From the NCBI GenBank assembly GCA_017614345.1, contig JAGACB010000045.1:1-36587 (forward strand): a stretch of DNA of 36,587 nucleotides, in the 5' to 3' direction. The stretch is from Lachnospiraceae bacterium (GTDB taxonomy: Bacteria; Bacillota; Clostridia; Lachnospirales; Lachnospiraceae). The position numbers were made by a program, and so were the translations under genes. Below the pieces are notes generated by a model. The model saw only the letters and a list, made by a program, of their open reading frames with translations. It was not told the DNA's origin and did not search any database. This document shows, in pieces, positions 24,907-34,186 of this stretch; position 1 is the stretch's first letter, and the number at the start of each line of letters is the position of its first letter.

Positions 24907-26361
24907 TTATGCATTCCTGGGCAATGTAATGCCGAGTTCAAATTCTCTTCCTTCCCGCTTTGCCTTCACCATTCCGTCGTAACGGTTCACGGTGCGTAAC
25001 AGGTTCTTTGTTCCGAAACCGTGATGACGTTTATCTTTCTTGGAGGTATAGATCACGTTGGGATCAAACAGACTTTCCGCATCCAGATCCTCGGGACAGG
25101 GGTTCTTCAATTTAAATACAAAGTAGGAACCGGTCCGGGTGATCTTGAAATCGATGGCCATAGGTACGTCCGTTCCCTTCGCCCGTTCAGCAAGGGTGGC
25201 TTCAATGGCGTTGTCCATGGCATTTGCAAAGATCACGCAGAGATCCATGGGCTTTAAGTCCAGACCGCCGTCACAGACACCGTCACAGGTAAATGAAATA
25301 CCGTTCTCTTCCATTTTTTCATTTTTCATGGAAACGATACAATCCAGCATCTCATCACCGGTATTGAACCTCGGGGAAAATCCTCTTGCTTTTCCAAGGA
25401 GTTCCTCCAGGTGTTCCAGACAGTCCTCCCGCTTTCCGGCGGCCAGATTCATATCAAGTAGTGCCAGCTGATTGATCATGTCGTGGCGGAAAGCTCTGGT
25501 TTCCTGCTCTTTTCTCTTATACTGCTCAATATAATCCAGCTCCGCCTTCAGATAGGTGTTCTGGGAGGTGATCTTCTCCCGAAGTCTTACCGAATAGATC
25601 AGATACACGATCATGATGGGCACAGCTACACTGAACAGTGTCAGCATAGCCACAATATATCCGTTGATGATGACCTGTGAATAGACCGAAACTTCCGAGA
25701 TAAAAGGAAGGTCCGTCAGCTCCGCAAATACAAACATCCAGAAAACAAAGCCTGCAACGATCCAGGGACTGAGCTTCATCCGGATCCCTTTCCGATAGAT
25801 GCCGAAATAAAGAAACAGGAAAGCCGGAAGCTGAAAACAAAACACATCAAGGGCATAAGTGATCAGAGAACTGATCCCCAATCCATAGTACATTCTGTAA
25901 TTGAATTCATTCGTCCCGAACATAACATGGAAAATGGAAGAAAAAACCGTAGTTCCGTAATGTACCAGCATTGTCATAAAAATCGTTAACAGGAACGCAA
26001 CAAACATCCGTTTAAGGAACTTCTTTTCATTTATTACAATCACAAAAATGAGAAATATCTCCAGATATTGCAGAGTCGTTACCGCAAGGGCTGCAAAATA
26101 GCCATCCGACGCCAGGAGACTTTCCAGTTCCGGAGCAAAAAACACTGCGATTGCCGAAAACATCCCATAGACAATTCCGTTCAGTAAAGATAATCCAATG
26201 CCAAAGACCACCCAGCAGAATAAAATAATCTTGGTCAGAAGACCGGTATGATACTTCTTTCCGAGAAAACAGTTACAGACAAGAATAACGCTTGCCATGG
26301 CAATAGCACAGGCGATCACTGACAGTTCTACGGTAGTATATTTAATGATCACATCAAGCAA
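24907..26361 (-). CDS. AgrC-like sensor histidine kinase (GHKL), second copy
   Basis: 484 residues from a TTG at 26361 with AGGAGG 8 nt upstream. The N-terminal 260 residues contain about six or seven membrane spans; a coiled segment leads into the kinase: H-box FRHDMINQL (His293), N-box FANAMDNAIEA, and the G-box GFGTKNLLRTV. This is the HPK10 layout of AgrC/ComD peptide receptors, in which the polytopic N-terminus binds a pheromone. From about residue 270 to the end it is almost the same as the upstream kinase (26446-27915), while the membrane half is only distantly alike. It is the last gene of the regulator-kinase-kinase set. Confidence 0.9.
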   Translation of the reverse strand: MLDVIIKYTTVELSVIACAIAMASVILVCNCFLGKKYHTGLLTKIILFCWVVFGIGLSLLNGIVYGMFSAIAVFFAPELESLLASDGYFAALAVTTLQYLEIFLIFVIVINEKKFLKRMFVAFLLTIFMTMLVHYGTTVFSSIFHVMFGTNEFNYRMYYGLGISSLITYALDVFCFQLPAFLFLYFGIYRKGIRMKLSPWIVAGFVFWMFVFAELTDLPFISEVSVYSQVIINGYIVAMLTLFSVAVPIMIVYLIYSVRLREKITSQNTYLKAELDYIEQYKRKEQETRAFRHDMINQLALLDMNLAAGKREDCLEHLEELLGKARGFSPRFNTGDEMLDCIVSMKNEKMEENGISFTCDGVCDGGLDLKPMDLCVIFANAMDNAIEATLAERAKGTDVPMAIDFKITRTGSYFVFKLKNPCPEDLDAESLFDPNVIYTSKKDKRHHGFGTKNLLRTVNRYDGMVKAKREGREFELGITLPRNA

Positions 26362-26445
26362 AACGTCAACCTCCTCCTGTATTATTTCCGGCTATCGATC
26401 AGTCGATATCCATAACGAACGATCCGTTCCGCCGAATTATTACTG

Positions 26446-27915
26446 TCACGCGTTTCTCGGAAGCGTAATACCCAGTTCAAATACCCTTCCCTCGCGCCTT
26501 GCACGCACCATTCCTCCGTAACTTGTTACGGTGTGCAGCAGATTCTTGGTCCCGAAGCCGTGATGACGCTTATCCTTCTTGGAAGTATAGATCACGTTGG
26601 GATCAAAAAGACTCTCCGCATCCAGATCCTCCGGACAGGGATTCTTTAATTTGAAAACAAAATAAGAATCGGTTCTGGTGATCTTAAAGTCAACATTCAT
26701 GGGAACGTCCAAGCCTTTTTCACGCTCTGCAAGGGTTGCTTCAATGGCATTGTCCATGGCATTTGCAAAGATCACACAGAGATCCATGGGTCTCATCTTC
26801 AGACCGCCGTCACATACACCGTCACAGGAAAATGTAACCCCTGCCTCCTCCATCTTTTCATTTTTCATGGAAACAATGCAGTCCAGCATTTCATCACCGG
26901 TATTAAACCGAGGGGAGAATTCCCTGGCTTTCCCCAGAAGTTCCGTCAGATGCTCCTTGCATTCCTCATCCCTTCCGGCAGACAGATTCATCTCCAGAAG
27001 AGCCAGCTGATTGATCATATCATGACGAAAAGCCCGGGTCTCATGTTCTTTTCTTTTATACTGCTCTATATACTCCAGTTCTGCCTGAAGATAGGATTCC
27101 TGGGAAACCGTCCGCTCACGAAGCCGCATGGAATATAGCACAAAAACCGTAATGACGGGAGCACTGATTCCGATGATCGTTAAAAAGACCACCAGATATC
27201 CGTTCATGATCTGTTGAGAATAGTCGAAATTAACCTCCAGATACGGTATCATTGCCAAAAATGTGAAAAAGTATTCCCATACAATAAACAAAACCACGAT
27301 CCAGGCACTGACCTTCATGCGGATCCCACGCCGGTATACAGCAAAATACAAAATCAGGATCAATGTCAGCATCGCCACGAAAGCAAAGGCAATGGTCAAA
27401 ACAGATACATAGGTGTTTGAAAGGAAATTTTTTCTCTGGTATTCATCTAAACTGCCGAAAAGAGCGCTGAAGAAAGGTCTCGGCAGATTATCGATATAAA
27501 AAAACAGTAAACCGGGCAAAAACGAAATTCCGGCCGCTTTGAAGAATCTTCTGTGAAATTTCTTTTCTTTCGTCATGATCAGGAAAACAAGCAAAAAGAA
27601 CAGATAAGAGATCACATTCAAAACGGTGCTGATCGGAACTGCATACGCAAGAAGCAGATTACCGACCTCCGAAACCAGGATCCCATCCTCACTGGTGATC
27701 ATCCAAAAAAAAACTAAGGCAATCTCCAGCCCTATGTTTAACACGGTATTGATGATCATATACAAAAAGGCTATGAGCCACATTCCCAAGCCGACCTTGT
27801 ATCTGGCACCCAGATAGCAATCTGCGATCAGGATCACTACGATAAAGGCAAACCCCTTTGTCAGCATCTGGGTTGCTAAGCTGATAATTGAAAAGATCAC
27901 ATCCAAATCGATCAA
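26446..27915 (-). CDS. AgrC-like sensor histidine kinase (GHKL), first copy
   Basis: 489 residues from a TTG at 27915, two bases after the stop of the response regulator gene; GGAGG stands 10 nt upstream. A longer frame to 28017 only reads through the regulator. The start fits the second kinase, whose first residues (LDVI) align here. Membrane spans fill about 5-265, followed by H-box FRHDMINQL (His298), N-box FANAMDNAIEA and G-box GFGTKNLLHTV. Expected to phosphorylate the LytTR regulator encoded just before it. No agrB- or agrD-like gene is visible nearby, so the signal must come from elsewhere or be something else. Confidence 0.9.
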   Translation of the reverse strand: MIDLDVIFSIISLATQMLTKGFAFIVVILIADCYLGARYKVGLGMWLIAFLYMIINTVLNIGLEIALVFFWMITSEDGILVSEVGNLLLAYAVPISTVLNVISYLFFLLVFLIMTKEKKFHRRFFKAAGISFLPGLLFFYIDNLPRPFFSALFGSLDEYQRKNFLSNTYVSVLTIAFAFVAMLTLILILYFAVYRRGIRMKVSAWIVVLFIVWEYFFTFLAMIPYLEVNFDYSQQIMNGYLVVFLTIIGISAPVITVFVLYSMRLRERTVSQESYLQAELEYIEQYKRKEHETRAFRHDMINQLALLEMNLSAGRDEECKEHLTELLGKAREFSPRFNTGDEMLDCIVSMKNEKMEEAGVTFSCDGVCDGGLKMRPMDLCVIFANAMDNAIEATLAEREKGLDVPMNVDFKITRTDSYFVFKLKNPCPEDLDAESLFDPNVIYTSKKDKRHHGFGTKNLLHTVTSYGGMVRARREGRVFELGITLPRNA

Positions 27916-27917
27916 GA

Positions 27918-28619
27918 TCAGAAAGCCTCCTCTTCCAAATAACGGTACAACGCTTCTTTCAAGGGCTTCACGGAGCTGCGGCTCACAGGTATGGTGATCC
28001 CGCCGTTTAAGACGCACTCGGCCTTTCCGACCTTTTTGATCTGACCCAGGGACACAAGATAACCTCTGTGAACCCGGAAGAACCCGTAGCCCTTCAGAAC
28101 CTCTTCATATTCTCCCATACTGGAACGCACAAGATAATCCCCGTTTGTGGTATGGATCAGGATATACTGATTCTGGGCCTCGATATACTGAAGCTCATCC
28201 AAGCTCACCAGATACTCCTCACGGTCTGTCCGGAAACGGATCTGCTTCTTGCTCTCAAAGCTCTTATCCACATATCGAAGGACCTCTAAGAGCTTCTCCT
28301 CCTGAACGGGCTTTGTCAGATAACGGAGCGCATTTACCTCATACCCCTCCAGGGCATATTCCACATGTCCGGTCAGAAATACAATATAGACATTCGGATC
28401 CATTTCCCTGAGCTTTTTGGCAACCGTGATCCCGTCCATGGCCGGCATTTCAATATCCAGAAATACAAGCTGATACGGATAGGTCTGAAACCGTGTGAGC
28501 AGCTCTCTTCCGTCTGAAAAAGAATCCACGATCACATCCAGACTCTTATAAAGCGCCGAAATATGATTCCGGATATCATCCCGAAACCTCTGTTCATCAT
28601 CACAAACTGCGATCCGCAT
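27918..28619 (-). CDS. LytTR-family response regulator (AgrA-like)
   Basis: 233 residues; ATG at 28619 with GGAGGG upstream. A receiver domain (1-120) has the acidic pair CDDE (6-9), the phospho-acceptor Asp55 in VFLDIEMP, Thr in FLTGH and Lys in YLTKPV. A LytTR DNA-binding domain fills about 130-230, with YIEAQNQYILIHT and FFRVHRGYLVSLGQI. Such proteins bind paired 9-bp direct repeats upstream of their targets. It heads a probable operon with two sensor kinases (the first starts two bases after its stop), so both may feed into this one output. Confidence 0.94.
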   Translation of the reverse strand: MRIAVCDDEQRFRDDIRNHISALYKSLDVIVDSFSDGRELLTRFQTYPYQLVFLDIEMPAMDGITVAKKLREMDPNVYIVFLTGHVEYALEGYEVNALRYLTKPVQEEKLLEVLRYVDKSFESKKQIRFRTDREEYLVSLDELQYIEAQNQYILIHTTNGDYLVRSSMGEYEEVLKGYGFFRVHRGYLVSLGQIKKVGKAECVLNGGITIPVSRSSVKPLKEALYRYLEEEAF

Positions 28620-28670
28620 GGTAACCCTCCCTCAAAACAACAAGATAAAACCCTGTGAGCATTTTCCTTC

Positions 28671-28714
28671 AAAAACAACCACGGAACCATTTTAGCAAAA
28701 GCAAATGGTTCCGT
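28671..28714 (-). terminator. Terminator of the permease-ATPase-RR-HK operon
   Basis: Perfect 12-bp stem ACGGAACCATTT (28681-28692) / AAATGGTTCCGT (28703-28714) with a 10-nt loop, followed on the minus strand by GGTTGTTTTT. It is 26 bp past the histidine kinase stop and separates it from the LytTR regulator. Confidence 0.85.
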
Positions 28715-28740
28715 CAATCGTACAAATATAAGGGAAACAG

Positions 28741-29979
28741 TCACGCTTTCCTCAGCACCACCACAAATGCAGTCCGGCCTTCGCCTGCGGAGGGATCTAA
28801 GAATACATCTCCGTCCATCATACGCATAAGGGTTCTTGCAATATAAAGTCCAAGGCCGCTGCCCTTCTTCCCTGCGGAATTGGAGCCCCGGTAAAATGAT
28901 TCAAACAAACTGCTCCGCTCGGATTCCCTGATGGGTTCGCCGGTATTCTCGATCTTCACCAGGCGGCAGTCCTCCTCTTCGGAAACGGAAAGCCGGATCT
29001 CCCGTCCGTCTCCGTACTTGATGGCATTCTCGATGATGTTCTGCATCACCTCAATGATCCTGTCGGGATCTCCGAGGATCACACAATCCGGATACGGCTC
29101 CACCACAAACTCCGTGTGCTTCACACTCAGCTTGTCGCGGTAATAAACCTCGATCTTCTTCATGAGCTCGGAAAGATATACCTCTCCGTTCTCCACCTTC
29201 AGATTCAGGAAGTTGTCATTGGATGCCGAGATGATCTCCGAAACATAATTCTCGATTTCCTCCGCATTCCTCATAATGCCGGACACAGCTTCCTTCTTTT
29301 TTGCTTCGTCCGTATACAGGTCCTGAGAAAGGGCTCTCGAATACAGCTTGATGGAAGAAAGAGGCGTCTTGATATCATGGGACAATGACAGGATCAGAGT
29401 CTTCTTTTCCTTCTGGAATCTCAGTTCCTCTTCCTTGGCTTCCTCTAAGTTCTCCCTCAGAAGATCCATGCCCCAGAGAAATCTGCCGAAGTAACGGTTT
29501 TTATTCTCCTTGACCGGCGTTGTCAGATTACCCTTGGAAAGCTCGTAGGGCATTTCCTTTAACTGCTGGAAGGGCTTTAAAATGGAATGATACAGATACA
29601 GAAGGATCCCAAGCACGATCAGGTATACCAGGATCAGAACTCCGTTTAATGTCAGGATCATCTGCTTGGTCTGCTCCGGTCTCTCATACTCAAACCGGTA
29701 CAGCACTCCGGTGGAAGCATCCTCCAAAACCAGATAATCATGATTGCAGATCTCGGAAGGATCGAAGACCTTCACGGAGATAATGTGATCGTAACCGGAC
29801 AGATCAATTTTTTGAACCTGTTCGTTTGAGCCCATCTCCTCCATGATCCGTTTCGCTTCCACCCGGTAGGGAGCCTGCTCCCCCTTGGAAAAGCTCTTCA
29901 GGAAAATGAGATTGGTCACCAGGATCATGACAGCCCAGAGCCCCGTGATCAGGATAATGATACGCAGATACTTATTCAA
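28741..29979 (-). CDS. Membrane sensor histidine kinase (HisKA type)
   Basis: 412 residues from a TTG at 29979, overlapping the regulator gene by 8 nt, with GGGG 7 nt upstream. Membrane spans at about 6-26 and 109-130 flank an 80-residue extracytoplasmic sensor. A HAMP-like linker leads to the H-box LSLSHDIKTPLSS (His201), N-box NIIENAIKYGDG, and G-boxes with GSGLGLYIART. It is a standard EnvZ/VanS-type kinase and differs from the GHKL kinases of the neighbouring cluster. Partner: the OmpR-type regulator just upstream. The linked permease may be its target, its co-sensor, or both. Confidence 0.92.
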   Translation of the reverse strand: MNKYLRIIILITGLWAVMILVTNLIFLKSFSKGEQAPYRVEAKRIMEEMGSNEQVQKIDLSGYDHIISVKVFDPSEICNHDYLVLEDASTGVLYRFEYERPEQTKQMILTLNGVLILVYLIVLGILLYLYHSILKPFQQLKEMPYELSKGNLTTPVKENKNRYFGRFLWGMDLLRENLEEAKEEELRFQKEKKTLILSLSHDIKTPLSSIKLYSRALSQDLYTDEAKKKEAVSGIMRNAEEIENYVSEIISASNDNFLNLKVENGEVYLSELMKKIEVYYRDKLSVKHTEFVVEPYPDCVILGDPDRIIEVMQNIIENAIKYGDGREIRLSVSEEEDCRLVKIENTGEPIRESERSSLFESFYRGSNSAGKKGSGLGLYIARTLMRMMDGDVFLDPSAGEGRTAFVVVLRKA

Positions 29980-30634
29980 ACCGATACCCCACTCCCCAAA
30001 CGGTGATCAAGTGCTTCGGGTTCTTGGGATCGGCCTCGATCTTCTCCCGAAGGCGTTTCATATGAACGGTCAGGGTCTGAAGTTCAGAATCCGAATCACT
30101 GCCCCAGACCGTGTTGAACAGATAATCCTTCTTTAAGGTAGTTCCATGATTCTCCATCAGGATCTTCAGAAGCTCAAACTCCTTGCCCGTCAGTTCCTTC
30201 GGTTCTCCGTTCACGGTCAGTGTCTGGAGCTCCCGGTTGAGGACTATACCGTCCTTGGAAAGATTGTCCGTTCCGAACCTGCGCTTAAAGATCCCTTTGA
30301 TCTTCGCTACCAGCAGATCAATATCCACAGGCTTTTCAATATAGTCATCCGCCCCCAGCATCAGCCCGTTCAGCTTATCTTCCTTCCCGGACTTGGCACT
30401 CATGATAATGATGGGCGTGTTGGAGGTCTCCCGGATCTTCGAACAGATGGTAAACCCGTCCAGCCCCGGAAGCATAATATCCAGCAAAACAAGCTTAGCC
30501 CCGTACATCTCGTACAGAGCCAAAGCCTTTGCACCGTCCCCGGCCAGACTCACACTGTAGCCCTCCTTCCGGAGAAAATCCGCAGTCAGTGCACCTATTT
30601 CCTGATTGTCTTCAACTATAAGTATATCTGACAT
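29972..30634 (-). CDS. OmpR/PhoB-family response regulator
   Basis: 220 residues; ATG at 30634 with GGGGTGG immediately upstream, inside the end of the ATPase gene (adjacent, no gap). Receiver: acidic pair VEDN (7-10), phospho-acceptor Asp52 in VLLDIMLPG, conserved Lys in DDYIEKPVD. The C-terminal winged helix has LTGKEFELLKILMENHG and VWGSDSDSELQTLTVHMKRLREK, typical of OmpR members. It probably controls its own operon, which also encodes an ABC transporter. Confidence 0.95.
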   Translation of the reverse strand: MSDILIVEDNQEIGALTADFLRKEGYSVSLAGDGAKALALYEMYGAKLVLLDIMLPGLDGFTICSKIRETSNTPIIIMSAKSGKEDKLNGLMLGADDYIEKPVDIDLLVAKIKGIFKRRFGTDNLSKDGIVLNRELQTLTVNGEPKELTGKEFELLKILMENHGTTLKKDYLFNTVWGSDSDSELQTLTVHMKRLREKIEADPKNPKHLITVWGVGYRFE

Positions 30635-31405
30635 TTACCACCCCTGCTCCATGAGCCAGTTCATCAGGTCTCTCTCCCTCTTACCGGCCACGGCTTCGTG
30701 ATCTTCCTCTTTTCCTAAATTATACTGACCTTTGATATTTCCGTCAACAATGTAAAAGACCTTGGAGCATCTGGAAGCAACCTTCGCATCGTGAGTTACC
30801 ATCATAATTGTGGTGCCCTCCCGGTTCAGGCGGACCAGCTCTCCGATGACCTCCTGAGAGGAAGCCTTGTTGAGTGCACCGGTGGGCTCATCTGCAAAAA
30901 TGATATCGGGATCATTGATCATGCTGCGGCAGATGCAGGCTCTCTGCAGCTGTCCGCCGGATACCTCGTTGATGTCATTATCCGCAACGTCCTCGATCCC
31001 CAGCTTACGCATCAGGGCCAGCCCCCGCTCCATCTTCGCCTTCTTCTTTTCGGAAGACTTCTTGCTCTGAATGGCCGGAAGCACAATATTATCCAGGATG
31101 GTCAGATTCTTCATCATATACATCTGCTGGAAAATGAATCCCATCTTATTCAGTCTTACTTCGGAAAGCTCATTTTCCGTAAGCTTCGAGATCTCTCTGC
31201 CGTCAAAGAGGACGGAGCCTCCCGTGGGCCGGTCCATTCCGGACACCGAATACAAAAGCGTCGATTTACCGGAGCCGGAGGGGCCCATGATGGCCACCAT
31301 TTCTCCGCGTTCGATACTGAAATTGACATTTTTCAGAACATTGTTCTGTCTCTTATTTACGATATAGGTTTTGCAAAGATCCTTTACTTCAAGTATAGCA
31401 GACAT
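30635..31405 (-). CDS. ABC transporter ATPase of the LolD/MacB/BceA group
   Basis: 256 residues. The start MSAILEVK (ATG at 31405) has GGAGG 5 nt upstream; a longer frame to 31444 overlaps the permease and has no site. Walker A GPSGSGKST (41-49), Q-loop in MGFIFQQMYMM, signature VSGGQLQR, Walker B IIFADEPTGALN and switch MMVTHD are all present. The wording of the Q-loop and of ADEPTGALN is typical of ATPases that work with FtsX-type permeases, which use ATP for mechanical work outside the membrane, such as removing or exporting peptides or lipids. The permease gene ends 17 nt before it. Confidence 0.94.
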   Translation of the reverse strand: MSAILEVKDLCKTYIVNKRQNNVLKNVNFSIERGEMVAIMGPSGSGKSTLLYSVSGMDRPTGGSVLFDGREISKLTENELSEVRLNKMGFIFQQMYMMKNLTILDNIVLPAIQSKKSSEKKKAKMERGLALMRKLGIEDVADNDINEVSGGQLQRACICRSMINDPDIIFADEPTGALNKASSQEVIGELVRLNREGTTIMMVTHDAKVASRCSKVFYIVDGNIKGQYNLGKEEDHEAVAGKRERDLMNWLMEQGW

Positions 31406-31421
31406 ATTCTCCTCCATTTCA

Positions 31422-33791
31422 TCACTCGATATTCGCCGTATCATTGGCGTGAATTGTTCTTGTATGAGTAGCAGCGATCCAGGTAAACAGTGCAGTCACC
31501 GCAAAGACCAGCAGCGGATAGACGGCAAATGACTTCAGGATATCCGTTTCGATCACAACCTTTTCCGTTCCCATGATGCCGAAGACCGGAGCTATGATCA
31601 GCTGGCTTAAGGGAATGGCCAGGATCATGGCGATCAGAACGGAAAGAAACGCAACAATTCCGAACCTCATCACGTGCCAGCCTATGATGCTTCCGTTTTT
31701 AAAACCGATGGCCTTCATCATGGCGATCTGAGCCTTTTCATCCGAGATAAACGACCGCTCCATCAGGATGGTGATGAGCATTACAACGATCAGTGTGATC
31801 ACCACCAGCATGAGCTCCACACTCTTCATAACATCCAGGACGCCCATAAGTCTGATGGCAAAATCACGGCTGTTAAGAATATTTGCCTCATCGATGCCGG
31901 TTTCACGCACGATCACATCCCTGCTTTTCTCCAAATTCTCCGGTGTAGGTTCCTTCAGATCCACCTGGTAAGCGTTGGCAGAACTGAAATGACTTGCATC
32001 CGTTTTCACATCCTGATGGATCCGGATACATTCTCCTCCCTGCATAAAGCTTTGGAACACGGCTGTGATCATGACCCTTTCCTCCCGATCCGGGAAGATC
32101 ATCACAAACTCATCCCCGATATGCAGATCCAGCTTCTTCTCATAATGAAGGGAAATGGCTACTTCATTTTCCGACTGCGGAGCAGTTCCCGATAAGTACA
32201 CATAATCCGTCATCTCGGTTCCGATCCCCTGTAAAACAGCGACAGATTCCTCGTTGCCATTATACCGGATCTGATACTTATAGATTTTCTCGTAACACAG
32301 GTCAGCCTCGATGCCTTCCTCCTTCAGTTCCTCACGCAGATGCTCCATGTAGGGGATATCTCCTTCCCCTGTATCATAGATACCGTTCTTCATAATCGCA
32401 CCCACATCAATGATATAAAGATCGGTAAGCTTGACTGACATCAGCTCCGTCATCTGCCGGCTGACCATGGTTTTTGTGGTGTTGGCAATGATGGCCGTCA
32501 TCAGACTGCAGATGGCAAAGGTAGCGATGATGGTGAAGAATCTCTTCGGGGAGCTGGTGATATCATTGATGGAAAGATACAGAATGGTTCCGAAGGGATT
32601 ATTGCCCAGACGGATCCCGCCCTTCTTTCCGAACCGCTCACCGCTCTGCCCCTGACGGATGGCATCCACCGGAGTGCTTTTCCGGATCCGGGAAGTACAG
32701 AGATACGCATGACCCACGATCAGAAAAACTACCAGAACGCTTCCGATGAGGTTCATCAGGATGCCGAGATCATTTCCCAGGACCATGGTAGCGCTGACTG
32801 TCCTAAGCAGCAGACTTCCGAAGGGGATACTTAAGAAGAAGCCGAGGATTGCACCGATCACCGCCATTCCCAGGTACTTCACAATGTAAAAGCTCCGGAT
32901 CCGGAAATTGGACATACCGATGGCTTTCATGACACCGATCTCACGATACTCCTCCTGGATCGTGAACCGGATGGTGAACTTCAGAACCAGGAAAGAAACC
33001 AGGATGAATGCCACACTTACGATCAGCACGATCATTGCCAGGATCATATTCATGACATAAGTCACTGCAATGATGGACCTTTCCGCATCAAACCCGATGC
33101 CGGAAATCTCGGATACTTCCGACTTGATGGTCTTCACATCATCCGTGAAAATGTTGCAGACCTGACCGAAGTAATAATCTCTTACAGATTCATCCTTTTC
33201 AAACTCATCAAACTCCTTCTGATTCACCAGAAATCTGTATTGCGTCATGTTTCCGGAGCCGAGAAGTCCGTCCTTCATGGCTCCGATGATCTCTACCTCG
33301 ATCTTAGTCTCACCGATGGTGATGGTGACCGTGTCACCCTTACTGATCCCGAACTCTTTTAAGCTTTTGACCGAATAGTAGGCTTTTCCCTCCGGAACCT
33401 CTGTGATCAACCGGTTCTCGGTATCAAAAAACTGAAAATTGTCCGCCTTCGGCACTTCCACAAAACCGTTCGAAGCCGTCTTCACCTTTTTCCCGTTTAC
33501 ACGGATATTTTCCCCGCTGATCCCGTAATAATCCTCCAGCGTATAACTCTTGATGGCGGGATTATCATCCAAAAACTCATCCAGACACCCTCTGGTCTGA
33601 TACCCCATGGTAGCCACGATATAATCACCGACCCCGGCCTTATCAAGGAAATAATCCGTTCCGTTCAAAATGGTCACCACATTGTTCAAAGAACTTGCCA
33701 GAAACATGCTTGATAAAATAATGAACACCAGCACGATCAGGTTCATGGTCCTCTTTCTTTTCAGATCTCTTCCGAGTATATGCAGAAACAT
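31422..33791 (-). CDS. FtsX-domain ABC transporter permease with two large extracytoplasmic domains
   Basis: 789 residues; ATG at 33791 with AAGGAG upstream. Membrane span near 17-36, then an extracytoplasmic domain (about 40-240, MacB-PCD-like), three spans with the FtsX core (about 245-365; motif EEYREIGVMKAIGMS), a span near 415-435, a second extracytoplasmic domain (about 440-650), and a last FtsX core (about 665-780; motif DEKAQIAMMKAIGFKNGSI). This is a duplicated FtsX permease that acts as one chain, of the kind found with MacB-like ATPases and, in Firmicutes, often next to a two-component system for antimicrobial-peptide response. BceB proteins have ten spans and one large loop, so this is a different subgroup. 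Confidence 0.9.
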   Translation of the reverse strand: MFLHILGRDLKRKRTMNLIVLVFIILSSMFLASSLNNVVTILNGTDYFLDKAGVGDYIVATMGYQTRGCLDEFLDDNPAIKSYTLEDYYGISGENIRVNGKKVKTASNGFVEVPKADNFQFFDTENRLITEVPEGKAYYSVKSLKEFGISKGDTVTITIGETKIEVEIIGAMKDGLLGSGNMTQYRFLVNQKEFDEFEKDESVRDYYFGQVCNIFTDDVKTIKSEVSEISGIGFDAERSIIAVTYVMNMILAMIVLIVSVAFILVSFLVLKFTIRFTIQEEYREIGVMKAIGMSNFRIRSFYIVKYLGMAVIGAILGFFLSIPFGSLLLRTVSATMVLGNDLGILMNLIGSVLVVFLIVGHAYLCTSRIRKSTPVDAIRQGQSGERFGKKGGIRLGNNPFGTILYLSINDITSSPKRFFTIIATFAICSLMTAIIANTTKTMVSRQMTELMSVKLTDLYIIDVGAIMKNGIYDTGEGDIPYMEHLREELKEEGIEADLCYEKIYKYQIRYNGNEESVAVLQGIGTEMTDYVYLSGTAPQSENEVAISLHYEKKLDLHIGDEFVMIFPDREERVMITAVFQSFMQGGECIRIHQDVKTDASHFSSANAYQVDLKEPTPENLEKSRDVIVRETGIDEANILNSRDFAIRLMGVLDVMKSVELMLVVITLIVVMLITILMERSFISDEKAQIAMMKAIGFKNGSIIGWHVMRFGIVAFLSVLIAMILAIPLSQLIIAPVFGIMGTEKVVIETDILKSFAVYPLLVFAVTALFTWIAATHTRTIHANDTANIE

Positions 33792-33878
33792 AACATTCTC
33801 CTTTTCTCCAACCCGCCTTCAACTAAGCCGGGCAAATAACCTCACAAGAGAAACGGCCGTGTTCCCTTGTATGTCTGT

Positions 33879-33887
33879 ATCATACCA
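33879..33887 (-). promoter_or_regulatory. Candidate extended -10 promoter of the permease operon
   Basis: TGGTATGAT on the minus strand (-10 at 33879-33884, TGn extension at 33885-33887), no strong -35. The leader would be about 80 nt. A second TATAAT (on the minus strand at 33913-33918) overlaps the inner edge of the left 17-bp repeat and could serve instead. Confidence 0.45.
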
Positions 33888-33896
33888 GATGAATTA

Positions 33897-33913
33897 TTAA
33901 TCAATCATTAATT
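33897..33913. repeat. Left copy of 17-bp direct repeat, candidate attachment site
   Basis: TTAATCAATCATTAATT; an exact second copy in the same orientation lies at 35299-35315. The two enclose a recombinase remnant and the micro-gene cassette. The A/T-rich unit has a partial inverted symmetry (TTAAT...ATTAA), as crossover sites of tyrosine recombinases often do. Confidence 0.7.
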
Positions 33914-34186
33914 ATAAAAATTCAATAGTGCAAGCAATATCAATGGATTGCGGCGTTACGAATCACCTTTTACACCATTTCTTACACCAAACAGGGCTAA
34001 TTTTGCCTGTTTTGCACCCGTGTTATACTCTGAAAAATCATATATACCCTAATCGGCAGCGGTAGCTTTTCCGGCTTTCGTATTCCTGGCAACCGTCATC
34101 ATATTATTGTGGTTTTCGGGCGTTTAAGCGTGTTTCTAGCCACTTTACGCCCTCAAACGTATAGTAAGGGGGATCATACGGACAAT
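33914..34186. other. Non-coding left part of the element scar
   Basis: About 270 bp without a supported gene. It holds two TTACACC repeats (33970-33988) and scattered short inverted repeats such as GGGCGT (34118-34123) / ACGCCC (34147-34152). A 17-codon minus-strand frame at 34049-34102 has no ribosome binding site and is not called. Confidence 0.5.
33970..33988. repeat. Two TTACACC repeats, candidate recombinase arm sites (left)
   Basis: TTACACC at 33970-33976 and 33982-33988, 12 bp apart, about 57 bp inside the left 17-bp repeat. The same unit is clustered near the other end at 35122-35150. Short iterated repeats near both ends are what arm-type binding sites of tyrosine recombinases look like. 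Confidence 0.5.

Noticed and set aside
34004-34028. A plus-strand promoter-like pair (TTGCCT and TATACT, 15-bp spacer).
   Set aside because: The spacer is short, the -35 is weak and no plus-strand gene follows.
34049-34102. A 17-codon frame (MMTVARNTKAGKATAAD) in the element scar.
   Set aside because: No ribosome binding site like those of the four micro-genes and no hydrophobic character; too short to support.
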